Positions 27,321-36,253 of a stretch of 64,000 bases of DNA are shown piece after piece. Below the pieces are notes generated by a model that saw nothing but the letters and a program-made list of their open reading frames with translations, had not been told where the DNA came from and searched no databases. The stretch covers positions 1-64,000 of the forward strand of contig JARBTX010000004.1 of NCBI GenBank assembly GCA_029239975.1, written 5' to 3'. The number at the start of each line of letters is the position of its first letter. Position 1 is the first letter of the stretch. Both the position numbers and the translations under genes were made by a program. Origin of the DNA: Anaerocolumna sp. GTDB lineage: Bacteria; Bacillota; Clostridia; Lachnospirales; Lachnospiraceae.

Positions 27321-27336
27321 ATTTTTATGTATTAAT
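27321..27336. repeat. Direct repeat R1 (ATTTTTATGTATTAAT)
   Basis: First of three related 16-17 bp direct repeats in the divergent region. The others are at 27447-27463 (AATTTTTATGTACTAAT) and 27497-27513 (ATTTTTAATGTATTAAT). This one lies in the 5' leader of the GH2 message. Confidence 0.5.
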
Positions 27337-27342
27337 ATTTTA

Positions 27343-27420
27343 TTACGCAATTATTTTTGCCATTAGTTTAGTTATAATATACTACTATTCTATAATACTG
27401 TCAATATAATTGTGCGTTAT
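27343..27420. promoter_or_regulatory. Inverted half-sites flanking the GH2 promoter (candidate operator)
   Basis: Left TTACGCAATTAT (27343-27354) and right ATAATTGTGCGTTA (27406-27419) are inverted relative to each other, apart from an extra GT in the right arm. They bracket the -35 and -10 boxes. This arrangement suits a regulator that loops or blocks the promoter. The divergent ArsR-type protein is the obvious candidate, by inference. Confidence 0.5.
27376..27404 (-). promoter_or_regulatory. Strong sigma-A promoter for the GH2-led locus
   Basis: On the minus strand: TTGACA, 17 bp, TATATT. Almost consensus, with ideal spacing. The leader to the GH2 ATG is about 125 nt. Confidence 0.75.
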
Positions 27421-27446
27421 TTTATATTTTTTATTATTTTAAATAC

Positions 27447-27463
27447 AATTTTTATGTACTAAT
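27447..27463. repeat. Direct repeat R2 (AATTTTTATGTACTAAT)
   Basis: Second direct copy of the 16-17 bp AT-rich repeat. It lies between the two divergent promoters. Confidence 0.45.
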
Positions 27464-27496
27464 AAATTTAGTGAATAAATTAATTCTCCTTTCTAC

Positions 27497-27513
27497 ATTT
27501 TTAATGTATTAAT
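27497..27513. repeat. Direct repeat R3 (ATTTTTAATGTATTAAT)
   Basis: Third copy of the AT-rich direct repeat, ending six bases before the -35 box of the ArsR-type gene. That position would suit an activator or autoregulatory site. Confidence 0.45.
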
Positions 27514-27518
27514 TATTA

Positions 27519-27547
27519 TTGATTTATTTATAAAAAAATGGTAAAAT
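27519..27547 (+). promoter_or_regulatory. Sigma-A promoter for the ArsR-type regulator
   Basis: TTGATT, 17 bp, TAAAAT. The start codon is about 90 bp downstream. It is divergent from the GH2 promoter. Confidence 0.6.
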
Positions 27548-27638
27548 ATATTTTAGGTTAATATAAAACATTTTAATAGAAGCAAAATACATCAAGCCAC
27601 AAAAGATGAGACCTAAAGTAAATAGGAGGAGTATAAAA

Positions 27639-28568
27639 ATGAAATCCGAATTAAAAATAAAATTAGACGATAAGGAAGTGTTAGTTAATGTAGGTAAAGC
27701 TCTATCGTCTCCAATGCGAATTGATATTCTTGAGTTTTTATCAATGAAACCAGCAATTATATCTGATGTTGCAACACATTTTTCCATTCCATTATCAAGC
27801 GCTGCTCTTCATATTAAAACACTAGAAATAGCAGGTTTGATTTCAGTCCAACCAATACCTGGTTCAAAAGGAGCCCAAAAACTATGTGGAGTTTTAGTTT
27901 CTAAAGTTGATATTGATATATTGAGAGAAAATATTATCAACCCACATCTATTATTTCACGAAGATATGCCCATTGGTTGTTACTTTGATTATGAAGTTTC
28001 ACCTCCTTGTGGTATCGTGTCAGAGATTTCTGATTTGGGTGCAGAAGACAGTATCAGTGGATTTTTTAGCCCAGAACGTTATAAAGCACAATTAATCTGG
28101 TTAACCCACGGATATCTGGAATATCGCTTTTCTAATACGATTCTAAAATCAACTCCTGCGAATAAAATCCAGTTCACCTTTGAGATTTGTTCTGAAGCGT
28201 TGGGTTATAACCATAATTGGAGATCTGATGTAAGCATTTGGATGAATGGTACAGAGATTGGATTAATAGAATGCCCCGGTGATTACGGTGGAAGAAAAGG
28301 TAAGTTAAATCCATATTGGTGGAATGATTCTTCTACTCAATACGGAGACCTAAGAAAAATATGGATTACAGACAATGGATGTTTTATCGATGAAATGAAA
28401 GTTTCTAACCACACCATAACCTCCTTAGGCTTAAATAAAGGAAACTTTATGACATTTAAAATCGGTGTTAAAGCCGACGCTGAATATATGGGCGGATTAA
28501 ATCTATTTGGTGAAAAGTTTGGTGATTATCCTCAGAATATTGTAATGGAGATATTCAACGAAATATAG
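27639..28568 (+). CDS. ArsR-family-type winged-helix regulator with large C-terminal domain
   Basis: 309 residues from the ATG after TAGGAGGAG; the ORF-track start 11 codons upstream has no ribosome site. Residues about 15-95 form an ArsR-like winged helix (VGKALSSPMRIDILEFL, ISDVATHFSIPLSSAALHIKTLEIAGLI). The remaining roughly 200 residues are beta-rich with many aromatics (WLTHGYLEYRFSN, GYNHNWRSDVSIWMNGTEIG, LNPYWWNDSSTQYGDLRKIW), like a sugar-binding jelly-roll. Classical ArsR proteins have about 100 residues and sense metals; no metal-site cysteine motif is evident here. It is divergent from the GH2-led locus and followed on the same strand by a GH43 lipoprotein, so it probably regulates both. 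Ligand recognition by the C-terminal domain is inference. Confidence 0.8.
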   Translation: MKSELKIKLDDKEVLVNVGKALSSPMRIDILEFLSMKPAIISDVATHFSIPLSSAALHIKTLEIAGLISVQPIPGSKGAQKLCGVLVSKVDIDILRENIINPHLLFHEDMPIGCYFDYEVSPPCGIVSEISDLGAEDSISGFFSPERYKAQLIWLTHGYLEYRFSNTILKSTPANKIQFTFEICSEALGYNHNWRSDVSIWMNGTEIGLIECPGDYGGRKGKLNPYWWNDSSTQYGDLRKIWITDNGCFIDEMKVSNHTITSLGLNKGNFMTFKIGVKADAEYMGGLNLFGEKFGDYPQNIVMEIFNEI

Positions 28569-28591
28569 AGTATTTTATATAAAACATAATT

Positions 28592-28751
28592 ACATCATTA
28601 TAAAAAGTTTAATTGTTTCATTATAAAAGTTTAATTACTTCGCTATAAAATTTAATTGCTTCATCGTAAAAAGTTTAATTACATCATGATATAAATCTTA
28701 TTTACTTCATTTATAAAGTATAGCACTTCATGATATTAGCATAATACTTCA
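28592..28751. repeat. Degenerate tandem repeats of about 22 bp
   Basis: About seven imperfect units of the form ACTTCATTATAAAAAGTTTAATT in the spacer between the ArsR-type gene and the GH43 lipoprotein gene. Unit length drifts between 20 and 24 bp. No coding potential is evident, and no clear promoter was recognised within it. Confidence 0.65.
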
Positions 28752-28774
28752 CTAAAAAAACAGTTCGGAGAATA

Positions 28775-30358
28775 ATGATGAAAAATAATAAAATTACCTT
28801 ATATAAGTTAATACGTATATTTTTAGTTGCTTTAACAATTATTACTCTTTCTGGATGTAAGAAACCCCATGACAAAGAAATCAGTCCCACGATAACAAAT
28901 GATGACATTACAATCACCGTAACTCCAGGTAATACTGACACATCAATTGATTACGATGTTAGTAAAGAAAAATTAGTTTATGATATATTAAAAGATGGTG
29001 CTATCTATAAGATTACGAACAAAGCATCCGGGCGATCTTTAAACATGCAGCTGAGTGGTATGGTTAATGGCTCTACTGTTATACAATATGCAGATACCAA
29101 TATGTTAGATGAACTTTGGAGAGTGGAACGTAGTGGTGATTATTATACAATACAGTCTTTACTTACACCACGTAACATAGCAGTTCGTAAAAATTCAGAT
29201 AAAGTAGGATCTATTATAGAAGTTAGAATACCAGATAAACAATATAATTTAGCAGAATTATGGACATTTAAGAAAAATAATGATTCCATTCAAATCATTT
29301 CTGCAAAAACTAATTTGACAATTGGACTAACTGAAAATACAAAAAAATCTTCTTCCTTGCCACAGTTACTGGAATTTCAAAATGAAGATTGGCAGCTGTG
29401 GAACTTTGAAGAGGTAAATCTCCAGGATGAATTACCATATCTTCTTCCAGTCGATGGTGCTCTCTTTCACTCATCTTGTCCTGAGATAGTAAAATACGGT
29501 GATACTTATTATATGTATATCATGGCACCAAACATAAGTATTAAAGCATCCAAAGATTTAATAAACTGGACTTCTGTCGGAACTGTATTTAAAGGCGGTG
29601 ATCCTTCTTGGTTAGCAAACGAAGTTCCTGGCTATGGAATATGGGCACCTGGAGTATATAAAATTAAGGATAAATATTATCTATATTATTGCATATCTAC
29701 TTCTGGTAGCCAAAATTCCGCAATTGGTATTGCTGAGAATGTAACTTTGGATCACTTATCACCTGATTACAAGTGGGTAGACAAAGGAATGGTAATACGA
29801 TCAAACACAGGCGATGATTATAATTGTATCGATCCAAATATAATAACGGATGAAAATGGTGATGTATGGCTTACGTTCGGTTCTTACTGGAATGGAATCT
29901 ATCAACGTCAGATTGACCCTGACACAGGTCTACTCCTAGAGGATAACGCAAAAACCTACCATATAGCCAAACGTTTTGCAAATAACGGGGCAATAGAAGC
30001 TCCTTATATCATAAAACGAGATAATTATTACTATTTATTCACTGCTTTTAACCCTATGAACAACTCTTACCACAACCGCGTCGGACGTTCAACCAGTATA
30101 CATGGCCCTTTTGTTGACAAGGATGGAAAACCTATGTTAGAAGGCGGAGGGACTCCATTTACGCAAGGTCTTTCTGAATTACTTATGCCTGGTCATGCTT
30201 CTATATTTAAAGATGATGATGGCCAGTATTATCTAGTAAGTGAATACTTTAGAAAAAATAGTCCAAGTATTATGTTAATAGGGACAATAATATGGGATAA
30301 AGATGGATGGCCAATATCTCCTTTAACTCCTGAAATCACAACTATATTGCAGCAATAA
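28775..30358 (+). CDS. GH43 arabinanase-like lipoprotein with ricin-type lectin domain; catalytic base apparently lost
   Basis: 527 residues. The lipobox LSGCKK puts the lipidated cysteine at 28. A beta-trefoil ricin-like lectin (about 75-212) shows the three LWRVE / LWTFK / LWNFE repeats. A GH43 propeller of the endo-arabinanase type follows (about 222-527: IWAPGVYKI, GGGTPFTQG, MPGHASIF). The pKa modulator (CIDPNI, Asp353) and acid (AIEAPY, Glu408) are present. The segment that normally reads HDPxI, containing the catalytic Asp, reads SSCPEIV, with Cys235 in its place. It may be a non-catalytic arabinan-binding surface protein, or use another acid such as Asp227. Start at the first of two adjacent ATGs; the second has better spacing from CGGAG. 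Confidence 0.8.
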   Translation: MMKNNKITLYKLIRIFLVALTIITLSGCKKPHDKEISPTITNDDITITVTPGNTDTSIDYDVSKEKLVYDILKDGAIYKITNKASGRSLNMQLSGMVNGSTVIQYADTNMLDELWRVERSGDYYTIQSLLTPRNIAVRKNSDKVGSIIEVRIPDKQYNLAELWTFKKNNDSIQIISAKTNLTIGLTENTKKSSSLPQLLEFQNEDWQLWNFEEVNLQDELPYLLPVDGALFHSSCPEIVKYGDTYYMYIMAPNISIKASKDLINWTSVGTVFKGGDPSWLANEVPGYGIWAPGVYKIKDKYYLYYCISTSGSQNSAIGIAENVTLDHLSPDYKWVDKGMVIRSNTGDDYNCIDPNIITDENGDVWLTFGSYWNGIYQRQIDPDTGLLLEDNAKTYHIAKRFANNGAIEAPYIIKRDNYYYLFTAFNPMNNSYHNRVGRSTSIHGPFVDKDGKPMLEGGGTPFTQGLSELLMPGHASIFKDDDGQYYLVSEYFRKNSPSIMLIGTIIWDKDGWPISPLTPEITTILQQ

Positions 30359-30385
30359 GACTTAGATAAACACATTAAGATAAAC

Positions 30386-30428
30386 AAAAAAACGACAGCG
30401 AGAAAAACTTTCCGCTGTCGCTTTTTTT
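30386..30428. terminator. Bidirectional terminator between GH43 and cellobiose phosphorylase
   Basis: AAAAAAACGACAGCG ... CGCTGTCGCTTTTTTT: an 8-bp GC-rich stem with A and T runs on both sides, placed between convergent genes. Confidence 0.9.
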
Positions 30429-30448
30429 ATATATAATATAATTTATGA

Positions 30449-32887
30449 TTAGCCTAAAACAACTTCAACTTCATGTACCTTACCATCACCAACTGTTGGA
30501 ATGACATTTCCAGAAACTTCTTTGCCATCTACTGTTAATTTAGAAACACCTTTTGACACATGATTTGGATTCTTAATCGTAATCTTATAAGTATCCCCTC
30601 TGAATTGTCTTGTTACTTGATATCCATCCCAAGATGCTGGAATTGCTGGATTAACCATAAGTCCATCATAATCAGGAATAATACCTAAAATAAATTGTGA
30701 AATCGCAACAAAGTTCCAAGAAGCAGTTCCTGTTAACCAAGAGTTTTTCGCTTCACCAAAACGTTTCGCATCTTTACCTGCAACCATTTGTGAATATACA
30801 TATGGTTCCATTCTATGAATTTCACTATATTCTTCAGTATAAGCTGGAGCAATTCTTGTATAGTAATCAAACGCTTTATCTCCACGTCCAACTACAGCTT
30901 CTGCACACATAATCCAAGCATTGTTATGACAGAAGATACCTGCATTTTCTTTATAACCAGCTGGGTAAGTTGAGATTTCACCATATTCTACATAGTATTT
31001 TGTAAAGGCTGGGTTATTAAGAACCAAACCATATTTTGTTCCTAACCTCTCTTCTACAGCATCAAGAGCTTTGATTGCTTTACCATCTTCAATACCACAA
31101 CCACCCATTACGCAGAAACCTTGAGATTCAATGAAGATTTTTCCTTCTTCACATTCATCGCTACCGATTTTTTTACCGAAATCATCATAAGCTCTTAAGA
31201 ACCATTCTCCATCAAAGCCATGTTCCATAATAACGTCCATCATATTATTAACTTCTTTGATCGCTCTATCTGCTTCTGCTTTATTTCCGATTTTCTCCAT
31301 TAATGCTACATATTCTTTACCAATGTATACGAACATACCAGCAATCATAACGGATTCGGCTACTCTACCATCTTTACTAGTAGTAGTTTGGAAGGATTCA
31401 CCTGGTTCCATTGAGAAACAGTTAAGATTTAAACAGTCATTCCAGTCAGCTCTACCAATTAATGGTAGTCCATGTGGTCCTAAATTATTGATAACATGGT
31501 CAAAGGATCTCTTAATGTGATCAGCAAGTGGAGTTGCTTTACTCATATCATTATCAAATGGAGTCATAACATCAAGAATACTATAATCCCCTGTTTCTTT
31601 GATATATGCAACAACCGCAAGGATTAACCATAATGGATCATCATTAAAGTTACCACCGATTTCATCATTACCTCTCTTAGTAAGTGGTTGATATTGATGA
31701 TATGCACCACCATCTTCTAATTGGGTAGATGCTAAATCAATAATTCTTTCTCTAGCACGGTCTGGAATCTGATGTAAGAATCCAAGTAAATCTTGGTTAG
31801 AATCTCTAAATCCCATACCTCTACCGATTCCAGATTCAAAATAAGATGCACTTCTTGATAAGTTAAATGTGACCATACATTGATATTGGTTCCAAATATT
31901 AACCATTCTATCTAATTTATCATCATGTGAATTGATTGTGTATTTTGATAATAATGTATCCCAATAAGCAGCTAATTCAGCTAAAGCAGCATCTACTGAT
32001 TCAGTAGTAGCAAACTTACCAATCATTTCTTCTGCTTTTTTCTTATTTATAACGCCTTTTGATTCAAACTTTTCTTCGAGAGGATTTTCAACATATCCTA
32101 AAACAAATACAAGTTCTTTTGATTCACCTGGTTCAAGAGAAATCTCTAAACAGTGTGAAGCAATTGGTTGCCATCCATCCGCTACTGAATTACTTGATTT
32201 ACCAGCTATTACAGCTTGCGGATTCTCGAAACCGTTATAGGTTCCAATAAAACTTTCTCTATCTGAGTCATAACCTGCAATAGGTGCATTTACTGAGAAA
32301 AATGCGTAATGATCTCTACGTTCTTTGTATTCTGTTTTATGATAAATTACAGATTCTTTGATTTCTACTTCGCCTGTATTATAATTTCTTTGGAAGTTTG
32401 TTTGGTCATCTTGTGCATTCCATAAACACCATTCGATAAAGGAGAATAATTTTACTTCTTTCTTAATGTCACCAGTATTTTTAACTACAACCTTGTGTAC
32501 TTCACCATTATAATTTAATGGTACAAAGAAAGTAACTTCTGTTTCAATGTTATTTCGTTTACCAGTAATCTTTGTGTAACCCATACCATGACGGCATTCG
32601 TAACTATCTAATTCTTTTTTTGCTGGTGCCCAGCCTGGAGACCAAAAATCACCATTATCATATAAATAATAATAACGTCCACCACCTAAATCTAAAGGCA
32701 CATTATTGTAACGATAACGAGTTATTCTTCTTAACTTGGCATCCTTATAAAAGCTATAACCTCCAGCTGTATTGGAAATTAATGAGAAAAATTCCTGAGA
32801 ACCTAGATAATTAATCCAAGGATAAGGAGTCGTTGGTGTAGTTATTACATATTCTTTTTTTACGTCATCAAAAAAACCGTATTTCAT
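30449..32887 (-). CDS. Cellobiose phosphorylase (GH94)
   Basis: 812 residues, full length for GH94 cellobiose phosphorylase. It opens [29 protein letters not shown], with an N-terminal supersandwich (about 1-290), a helical linker, the (alpha/alpha)6 barrel and a C-terminal jelly-roll. The barrel motif [10 protein letters not shown] (about 478-487) contains the catalytic aspartate. [14 protein letters not shown] and [15 protein letters not shown] line the substrate site. The enzyme converts cellobiose and phosphate to glucose-1-phosphate and glucose in the cytoplasm, saving ATP. Related GH94 enzymes for cellodextrin, chitobiose or laminaribiose are alternatives, but the N-terminus and length fit cellobiose phosphorylase best. 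It is monocistronic between a terminator and a 507-bp spacer, with a GAGGAG ribosome site. Confidence 0.93.
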   Translation of the reverse strand: MKYGFFDDVKKEYVITTPTTPYPWINYLGSQEFFSLISNTAGGYSFYKDAKLRRITRYRYNNVPLDLGGGRYYYLYDNGDFWSPGWAPAKKELDSYECRHGMGYTKITGKRNNIETEVTFFVPLNYNGEVHKVVVKNTGDIKKEVKLFSFIEWCLWNAQDDQTNFQRNYNTGEVEIKESVIYHKTEYKERRDHYAFFSVNAPIAGYDSDRESFIGTYNGFENPQAVIAGKSSNSVADGWQPIASHCLEISLEPGESKELVFVLGYVENPLEEKFESKGVINKKKAEEMIGKFATTESVDAALAELAAYWDTLLSKYTINSHDDKLDRMVNIWNQYQCMVTFNLSRSASYFESGIGRGMGFRDSNQDLLGFLHQIPDRARERIIDLASTQLEDGGAYHQYQPLTKRGNDEIGGNFNDDPLWLILAVVAYIKETGDYSILDVMTPFDNDMSKATPLADHIKRSFDHVINNLGPHGLPLIGRADWNDCLNLNCFSMEPGESFQTTTSKDGRVAESVMIAGMFVYIGKEYVALMEKIGNKAEADRAIKEVNNMMDVIMEHGFDGEWFLRAYDDFGKKIGSDECEEGKIFIESQGFCVMGGCGIEDGKAIKALDAVEERLGTKYGLVLNNPAFTKYYVEYGEISTYPAGYKENAGIFCHNNAWIMCAEAVVGRGDKAFDYYTRIAPAYTEEYSEIHRMEPYVYSQMVAGKDAKRFGEAKNSWLTGTASWNFVAISQFILGIIPDYDGLMVNPAIPASWDGYQVTRQFRGDTYKITIKNPNHVSKGVSKLTVDGKEVSGNVIPTVGDGKVHEVEVVLG

Positions 32888-33394
32888 TCTAATCTCCTCT
32901 TCTACGGGTGCTTAACTAATACCTATGCTATACTTTTATAGCTACATCCGTTACTTACTAAAATTTTCGTAATAAAAATTACTTTTACTCAAATCTACAT
33001 TTTTATTATTCTTAATATTTTCAAAAGCTTTTTATTAAACAAAATAAAAATGTACTTTTGCACATACCCTAACTTTTGTACAATCCATTGTTTCATTATA
33101 TAATATCTGATGTTTCATTTCAACTATTAATATGAACAAATTTATTCAAATAACCTTGTGAAAATCACTACACATTTCAACGAAATGTTTCGACCAATAC
33201 GGTCGTAACACCAATACATGCTAACGAAATATTTTCGTAACTTCTTTTGTGGTTAAACTTTTTATTTTTACGCATATATTCTTCATGTGCCATATTTATC
33301 ATGCATTTCTAATGCAATTCTAATTGACTTTCTTTTATAATTTTGCTACCATTTTACTGTTACTTTATATTAAAAAATAGAAAGAGGTATAATA
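32888..33394. other. Long intergenic region between divergent GH94 and a hypothetical gene
   Basis: 507 bp, very AT-rich, no ORF of interest. It carries the GH94 ribosome site at its left end and two possible promoters facing right (33076 and about 33322). Short imperfect palindromes are present (AACGAAATGTTTCG near 33180). No clear minus-strand promoter for GH94 and no catabolite-response (cre) box was recognised. Confidence 0.5.
33076..33104 (+). promoter_or_regulatory. Candidate sigma-A promoter facing the 591-residue protein gene
   Basis: TTGTAC, 17 bp, TATAAT: a perfect -10 with fair -35 and ideal spacing. It would give a leader of about 280 nt before the start at 33395. A closer alternative is TTGACT-N17-TACCAT at about 33322-33350. 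Confidence 0.45.
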
Positions 33395-35170
33395 ATGGGA
33401 GATATGAATAATTCTACGAATGATAATCAAGATTTTGATAATATACCGGATCAAAATCCATTATCAAGTAACAACGAAACTGATTTTAAGGATACTGAAC
33501 TTGATTTTGGCAAGGACACTGAACCTGAATTTGTTCAAGATAGTGAACAGCACTCTGAAACACCAAATTCAGATCCATATGAACAACCTTATGAATATAA
33601 TATGGATACTCAAGTAAAAACACCAAGAAAAAAATTAAAAGGTGGCATCGTAGCTGCTATTATAATTGTTGCAGTTATTTTAACCGGTTCTATCTTAGCT
33701 TATGCGAATAGGAATACTCTTTCCAACAGCTTAGCTTTAATGACTAAAAGTCCAACTGATTATTACGCTTACATTGAGCAAAAAAATCTAAAGTCTGGTA
33801 TTGATAAATTATCGAATTCTTATGATAACTATTTAGACTTATATCAAAAACAATCAGAAACTGGCATAGCTCAGGATGCTAAAATTAACTTATCTGTTAA
33901 CCCAGAACTAGGTGGCCTACTAGGATTAGGCGAAATTAAAGATTTCACAATAACTGCTTCTTCTTCATCCAACGCAGAAAAAGCAAAATCCATAATAGGA
34001 CTTAGTTATAATGGAACTTCCTTAGCTACAATAGAAGCTTATATGGATACTACACTTAGTAATTTATATATGAAAATACCTGAATTAAGTGGTGCATACT
34101 TACTCTTTTCAATGAATGAATTATCTGATTTAGAAGGTAGTGATATGAACTATTCTGACCTTCAAACAGATATACAGGATTTCTTTAAGAATAGAACTTT
34201 ATCCCCAGAATTATTGAATTCACTATTAACTAGATATTCAACAATTATGGTTGATCATATTAACACCGTTGAAATGGAAAAAAATATCACTTTAAATGCA
34301 TCTGATATTAGCAGTGATTATACAAAATTAATCTGTACCATTAGCAGTAAAGATGCAAATGATATGGCTATGGCTATATTAAATGAAGCAAAAACAGATA
34401 AAGATTTAAAGAATCTTCTTACTTCTACAGAAACAATGACAGAAGAAGAATACCTAAATGGTATTGATGAAGCCATTAATGGGTTAGCTTCTGTAATAGA
34501 TACAACAAACGAATCAGAATCCATTCAAATGGTTGTATACGTAGATAAATCCGGACGTATCATGGGTCGTGAATTTAACTCAAATCAAGTTGATACTAAT
34601 TCATCTCTTGGTTATTTTATTACCAGAAACGGTAACGACCTTGGATTTTCTGGTTGGGTTGCTGAAAATGAAGTTGATACTCTTAAAGTAGGTGGTAAAG
34701 CTACCTATACTAACGGTAAAATTAGTGGTAGCGCTGATATTACTTATTCAGAGTATAATGAATTATACGGTGATAATTCTAATTACACATTTACTCTTGA
34801 TTTTAATGACGTAAGTCTAGTAAATGATAAAGGTTATATGAATGGAAAGTTCTCAATTACTTCTGCATCTTTAATGGGAATGGAATTAAATTTTGATTTT
34901 ATAGCTGATGAAGCTGAACAACAAGTAATATTTAAATTATTATACGGTGGTGTTGATGCAGTTACATTAGACATAGTAGGAAAAGAAACAACCTATCAAG
35001 ATTTTGAATTACCATCTAATACTGAAGAAGTTTATGATGGAGTAAATGAATTAGAATCTTATATAGCAACTATGGATTTAGAAGGATTTATGGCTAATCT
35101 CGAAAGTGCACTTGGTGTTGATTTAGGTTCTTTATTTGGTGGTTTATTAGGAAGTGGCGCTTTTTATTAA
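33395..35170 (+). CDS. Hypothetical membrane-anchored protein (591 residues)
   Basis: Not recognised with confidence (possibly a DUF6583-type Lachnospiraceae protein). A 75-residue acidic, Asn/Asp/Glu-rich cytoplasmic N-tail is followed by one membrane helix (about 85-104, GGIVAAIIIVAVILTGSILAYANR). A large outer region of about 480 residues follows. It is beta-rich and polar, with YYAYIEQKNLKSGIDKL near its start and a Gly-rich tail GLGSLFGGLLGSGAFY. There are no cysteines in the outer part and no enzyme motif. It may be a cell-envelope protein with a lipoprotein-carrier-like fold (speculative). Ribosome site AGAAAGAGG; its own terminator follows. Confidence 0.7.
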   Translation: MGDMNNSTNDNQDFDNIPDQNPLSSNNETDFKDTELDFGKDTEPEFVQDSEQHSETPNSDPYEQPYEYNMDTQVKTPRKKLKGGIVAAIIIVAVILTGSILAYANRNTLSNSLALMTKSPTDYYAYIEQKNLKSGIDKLSNSYDNYLDLYQKQSETGIAQDAKINLSVNPELGGLLGLGEIKDFTITASSSSNAEKAKSIIGLSYNGTSLATIEAYMDTTLSNLYMKIPELSGAYLLFSMNELSDLEGSDMNYSDLQTDIQDFFKNRTLSPELLNSLLTRYSTIMVDHINTVEMEKNITLNASDISSDYTKLICTISSKDANDMAMAILNEAKTDKDLKNLLTSTETMTEEEYLNGIDEAINGLASVIDTTNESESIQMVVYVDKSGRIMGREFNSNQVDTNSSLGYFITRNGNDLGFSGWVAENEVDTLKVGGKATYTNGKISGSADITYSEYNELYGDNSNYTFTLDFNDVSLVNDKGYMNGKFSITSASLMGMELNFDFIADEAEQQVIFKLLYGGVDAVTLDIVGKETTYQDFELPSNTEEVYDGVNELESYIATMDLEGFMANLESALGVDLGSLFGGLLGSGAFY

Positions 35171-35196
35171 AATAAGTACTACTTTACGTAGCTTTT

Positions 35197-35225
35197 GGGC
35201 TGTTGCGTAAGCAACAGCTCTTTTT
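35197..35225 (+). terminator. Rho-independent terminator after the 591-residue protein gene
   Basis: GCTGTTGC-GTAA-GCAACAGC followed by TCTTTTT. Perfect 8-bp stem with a tetraloop. Confidence 0.9.
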
Positions 35226-35397
35226 ATGTATAAATATCCTAGGATTAAACCAAAATAGAACATTATTATTTTAGGAATATTTAAGAATTAATTTCTTTTT
35301 TTTGAGCTATTAATATGATAAACTATCCTATAGTTAAATGGATAAAGAATTACTATATAATTAATCTACTAAACCAAAATGCAAAGGAGGATTATCC

Positions 35398-36126
35398 ATG
35401 ATTAAGGATAGTCGTTTAAATGAATCTGCTCTTGACGATACCGCTGATATATACAAACCGCGAGACCAAAGATCAGAAAAAGAAAAATTAAGCGAAATGA
35501 CATTCAAAGAAAAGATGGCTTATTTTAATAGCTATTATAAATATAAAACTCTTGCAGTTATTGCTATTCTAGCTTTTATTATTTACGGTGTGTATAGCAT
35601 ATTAACACCTAAACCAGAAACAGTATTGTATACAGCAGTTATTAATTATGCACTTAATGATGAGTCTGCAGCAACGCTCCAAGAAGATATGAGTAGAATA
35701 TTAAATATCAATTCTAAAAATCAAGAAGTTTTAATTGATACGTCATTTTATATTGGAACAGAAGGTGACGTTTCACAATTTTCACTTTCAAATGAGCAAA
35801 AATTATCTACTTATTTTTATGCAGGAGAAATTGATGTTGTTATAGCACCTGAGTCAGATTTTTCTAGATATGCTTATTATGGTAACTTTAGTAAAATATC
35901 AGATCAGTTACCTACCGATTTATATTCCTCGTTAACAGATGCATTTTATTTTTCTGATCAAGAAGATGATCCAACAAAAAATGCTTATGGGATATATTTA
36001 GATGGTGCAAAAATTTATAATAATGCAGGTGAATTAATCGATAAGCCAGTACTAGGAATAGTTGCTAATTCAAAACACAAAGAAAATGGAATTGAATTAA
36101 TACGTCATCTGTTCGATTTATATTAA
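35398..36126 (+). CDS. Hypothetical single-pass membrane protein (242 residues)
   Basis: Not recognised. The N-terminal about 55 residues are charged (PRDQRSEKEKLSEMTFKEKMAYFNSYYKYK). They are followed by one membrane helix (about 57-72, LAVIAILAFIIYGVYSIL) and an outer domain of about 170 residues. That domain contains a segment like a binding-protein core (YFYAGEIDVVIAPESDFSRYAYYGNFSKIS), suggesting a reduced periplasmic-binding-like fold; this is inference. An excellent AAAGGAGG ribosome site precedes the ATG. A bidirectional terminator follows. No functional tie to its neighbours is visible. Confidence 0.75.
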   Translation: MIKDSRLNESALDDTADIYKPRDQRSEKEKLSEMTFKEKMAYFNSYYKYKTLAVIAILAFIIYGVYSILTPKPETVLYTAVINYALNDESAATLQEDMSRILNINSKNQEVLIDTSFYIGTEGDVSQFSLSNEQKLSTYFYAGEIDVVIAPESDFSRYAYYGNFSKISDQLPTDLYSSLTDAFYFSDQEDDPTKNAYGIYLDGAKIYNNAGELIDKPVLGIVANSKHKENGIELIRHLFDLY

Positions 36127-36176
36127 TTGGGACTTATAATTTAAATAAACTTTAACTATTATTATGATAATCGAAT

Positions 36177-36217
36177 AAAAAAACAGGATACCTTACACAC
36201 AGGTATCCTGTTTTTTT
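36177..36217. terminator. Bidirectional terminator between the hypothetical gene and asd
   Basis: AAAAAAACAGGATACCT ... AGGTATCCTGTTTTTTT: 10-bp GC-containing stem extended by A/T runs, between convergent genes. Confidence 0.92.
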
Positions 36218-36253
36218 CTATATTTATAGTACCATTCATTTTATACTTAAAGC

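Larger units (their letters stand above)
27243..27638. other. Divergent regulatory region between GH2 and the ArsR-type gene
   Basis: About 400 bp, extremely AT-rich, with no gene. It holds back-to-back promoters, an inverted pair of TTACGC...AATTAT half-sites around the GH2 promoter, and three direct copies of TTTTTATGTATTAAT-like sequence, all listed separately. Confidence 0.75.

Noticed and set aside
32888-33394. Catabolite-response (cre) element for cellobiose phosphorylase
   Set aside because: Scanned by eye for TGWAAxCGxTxxCA-like sequences and none found.
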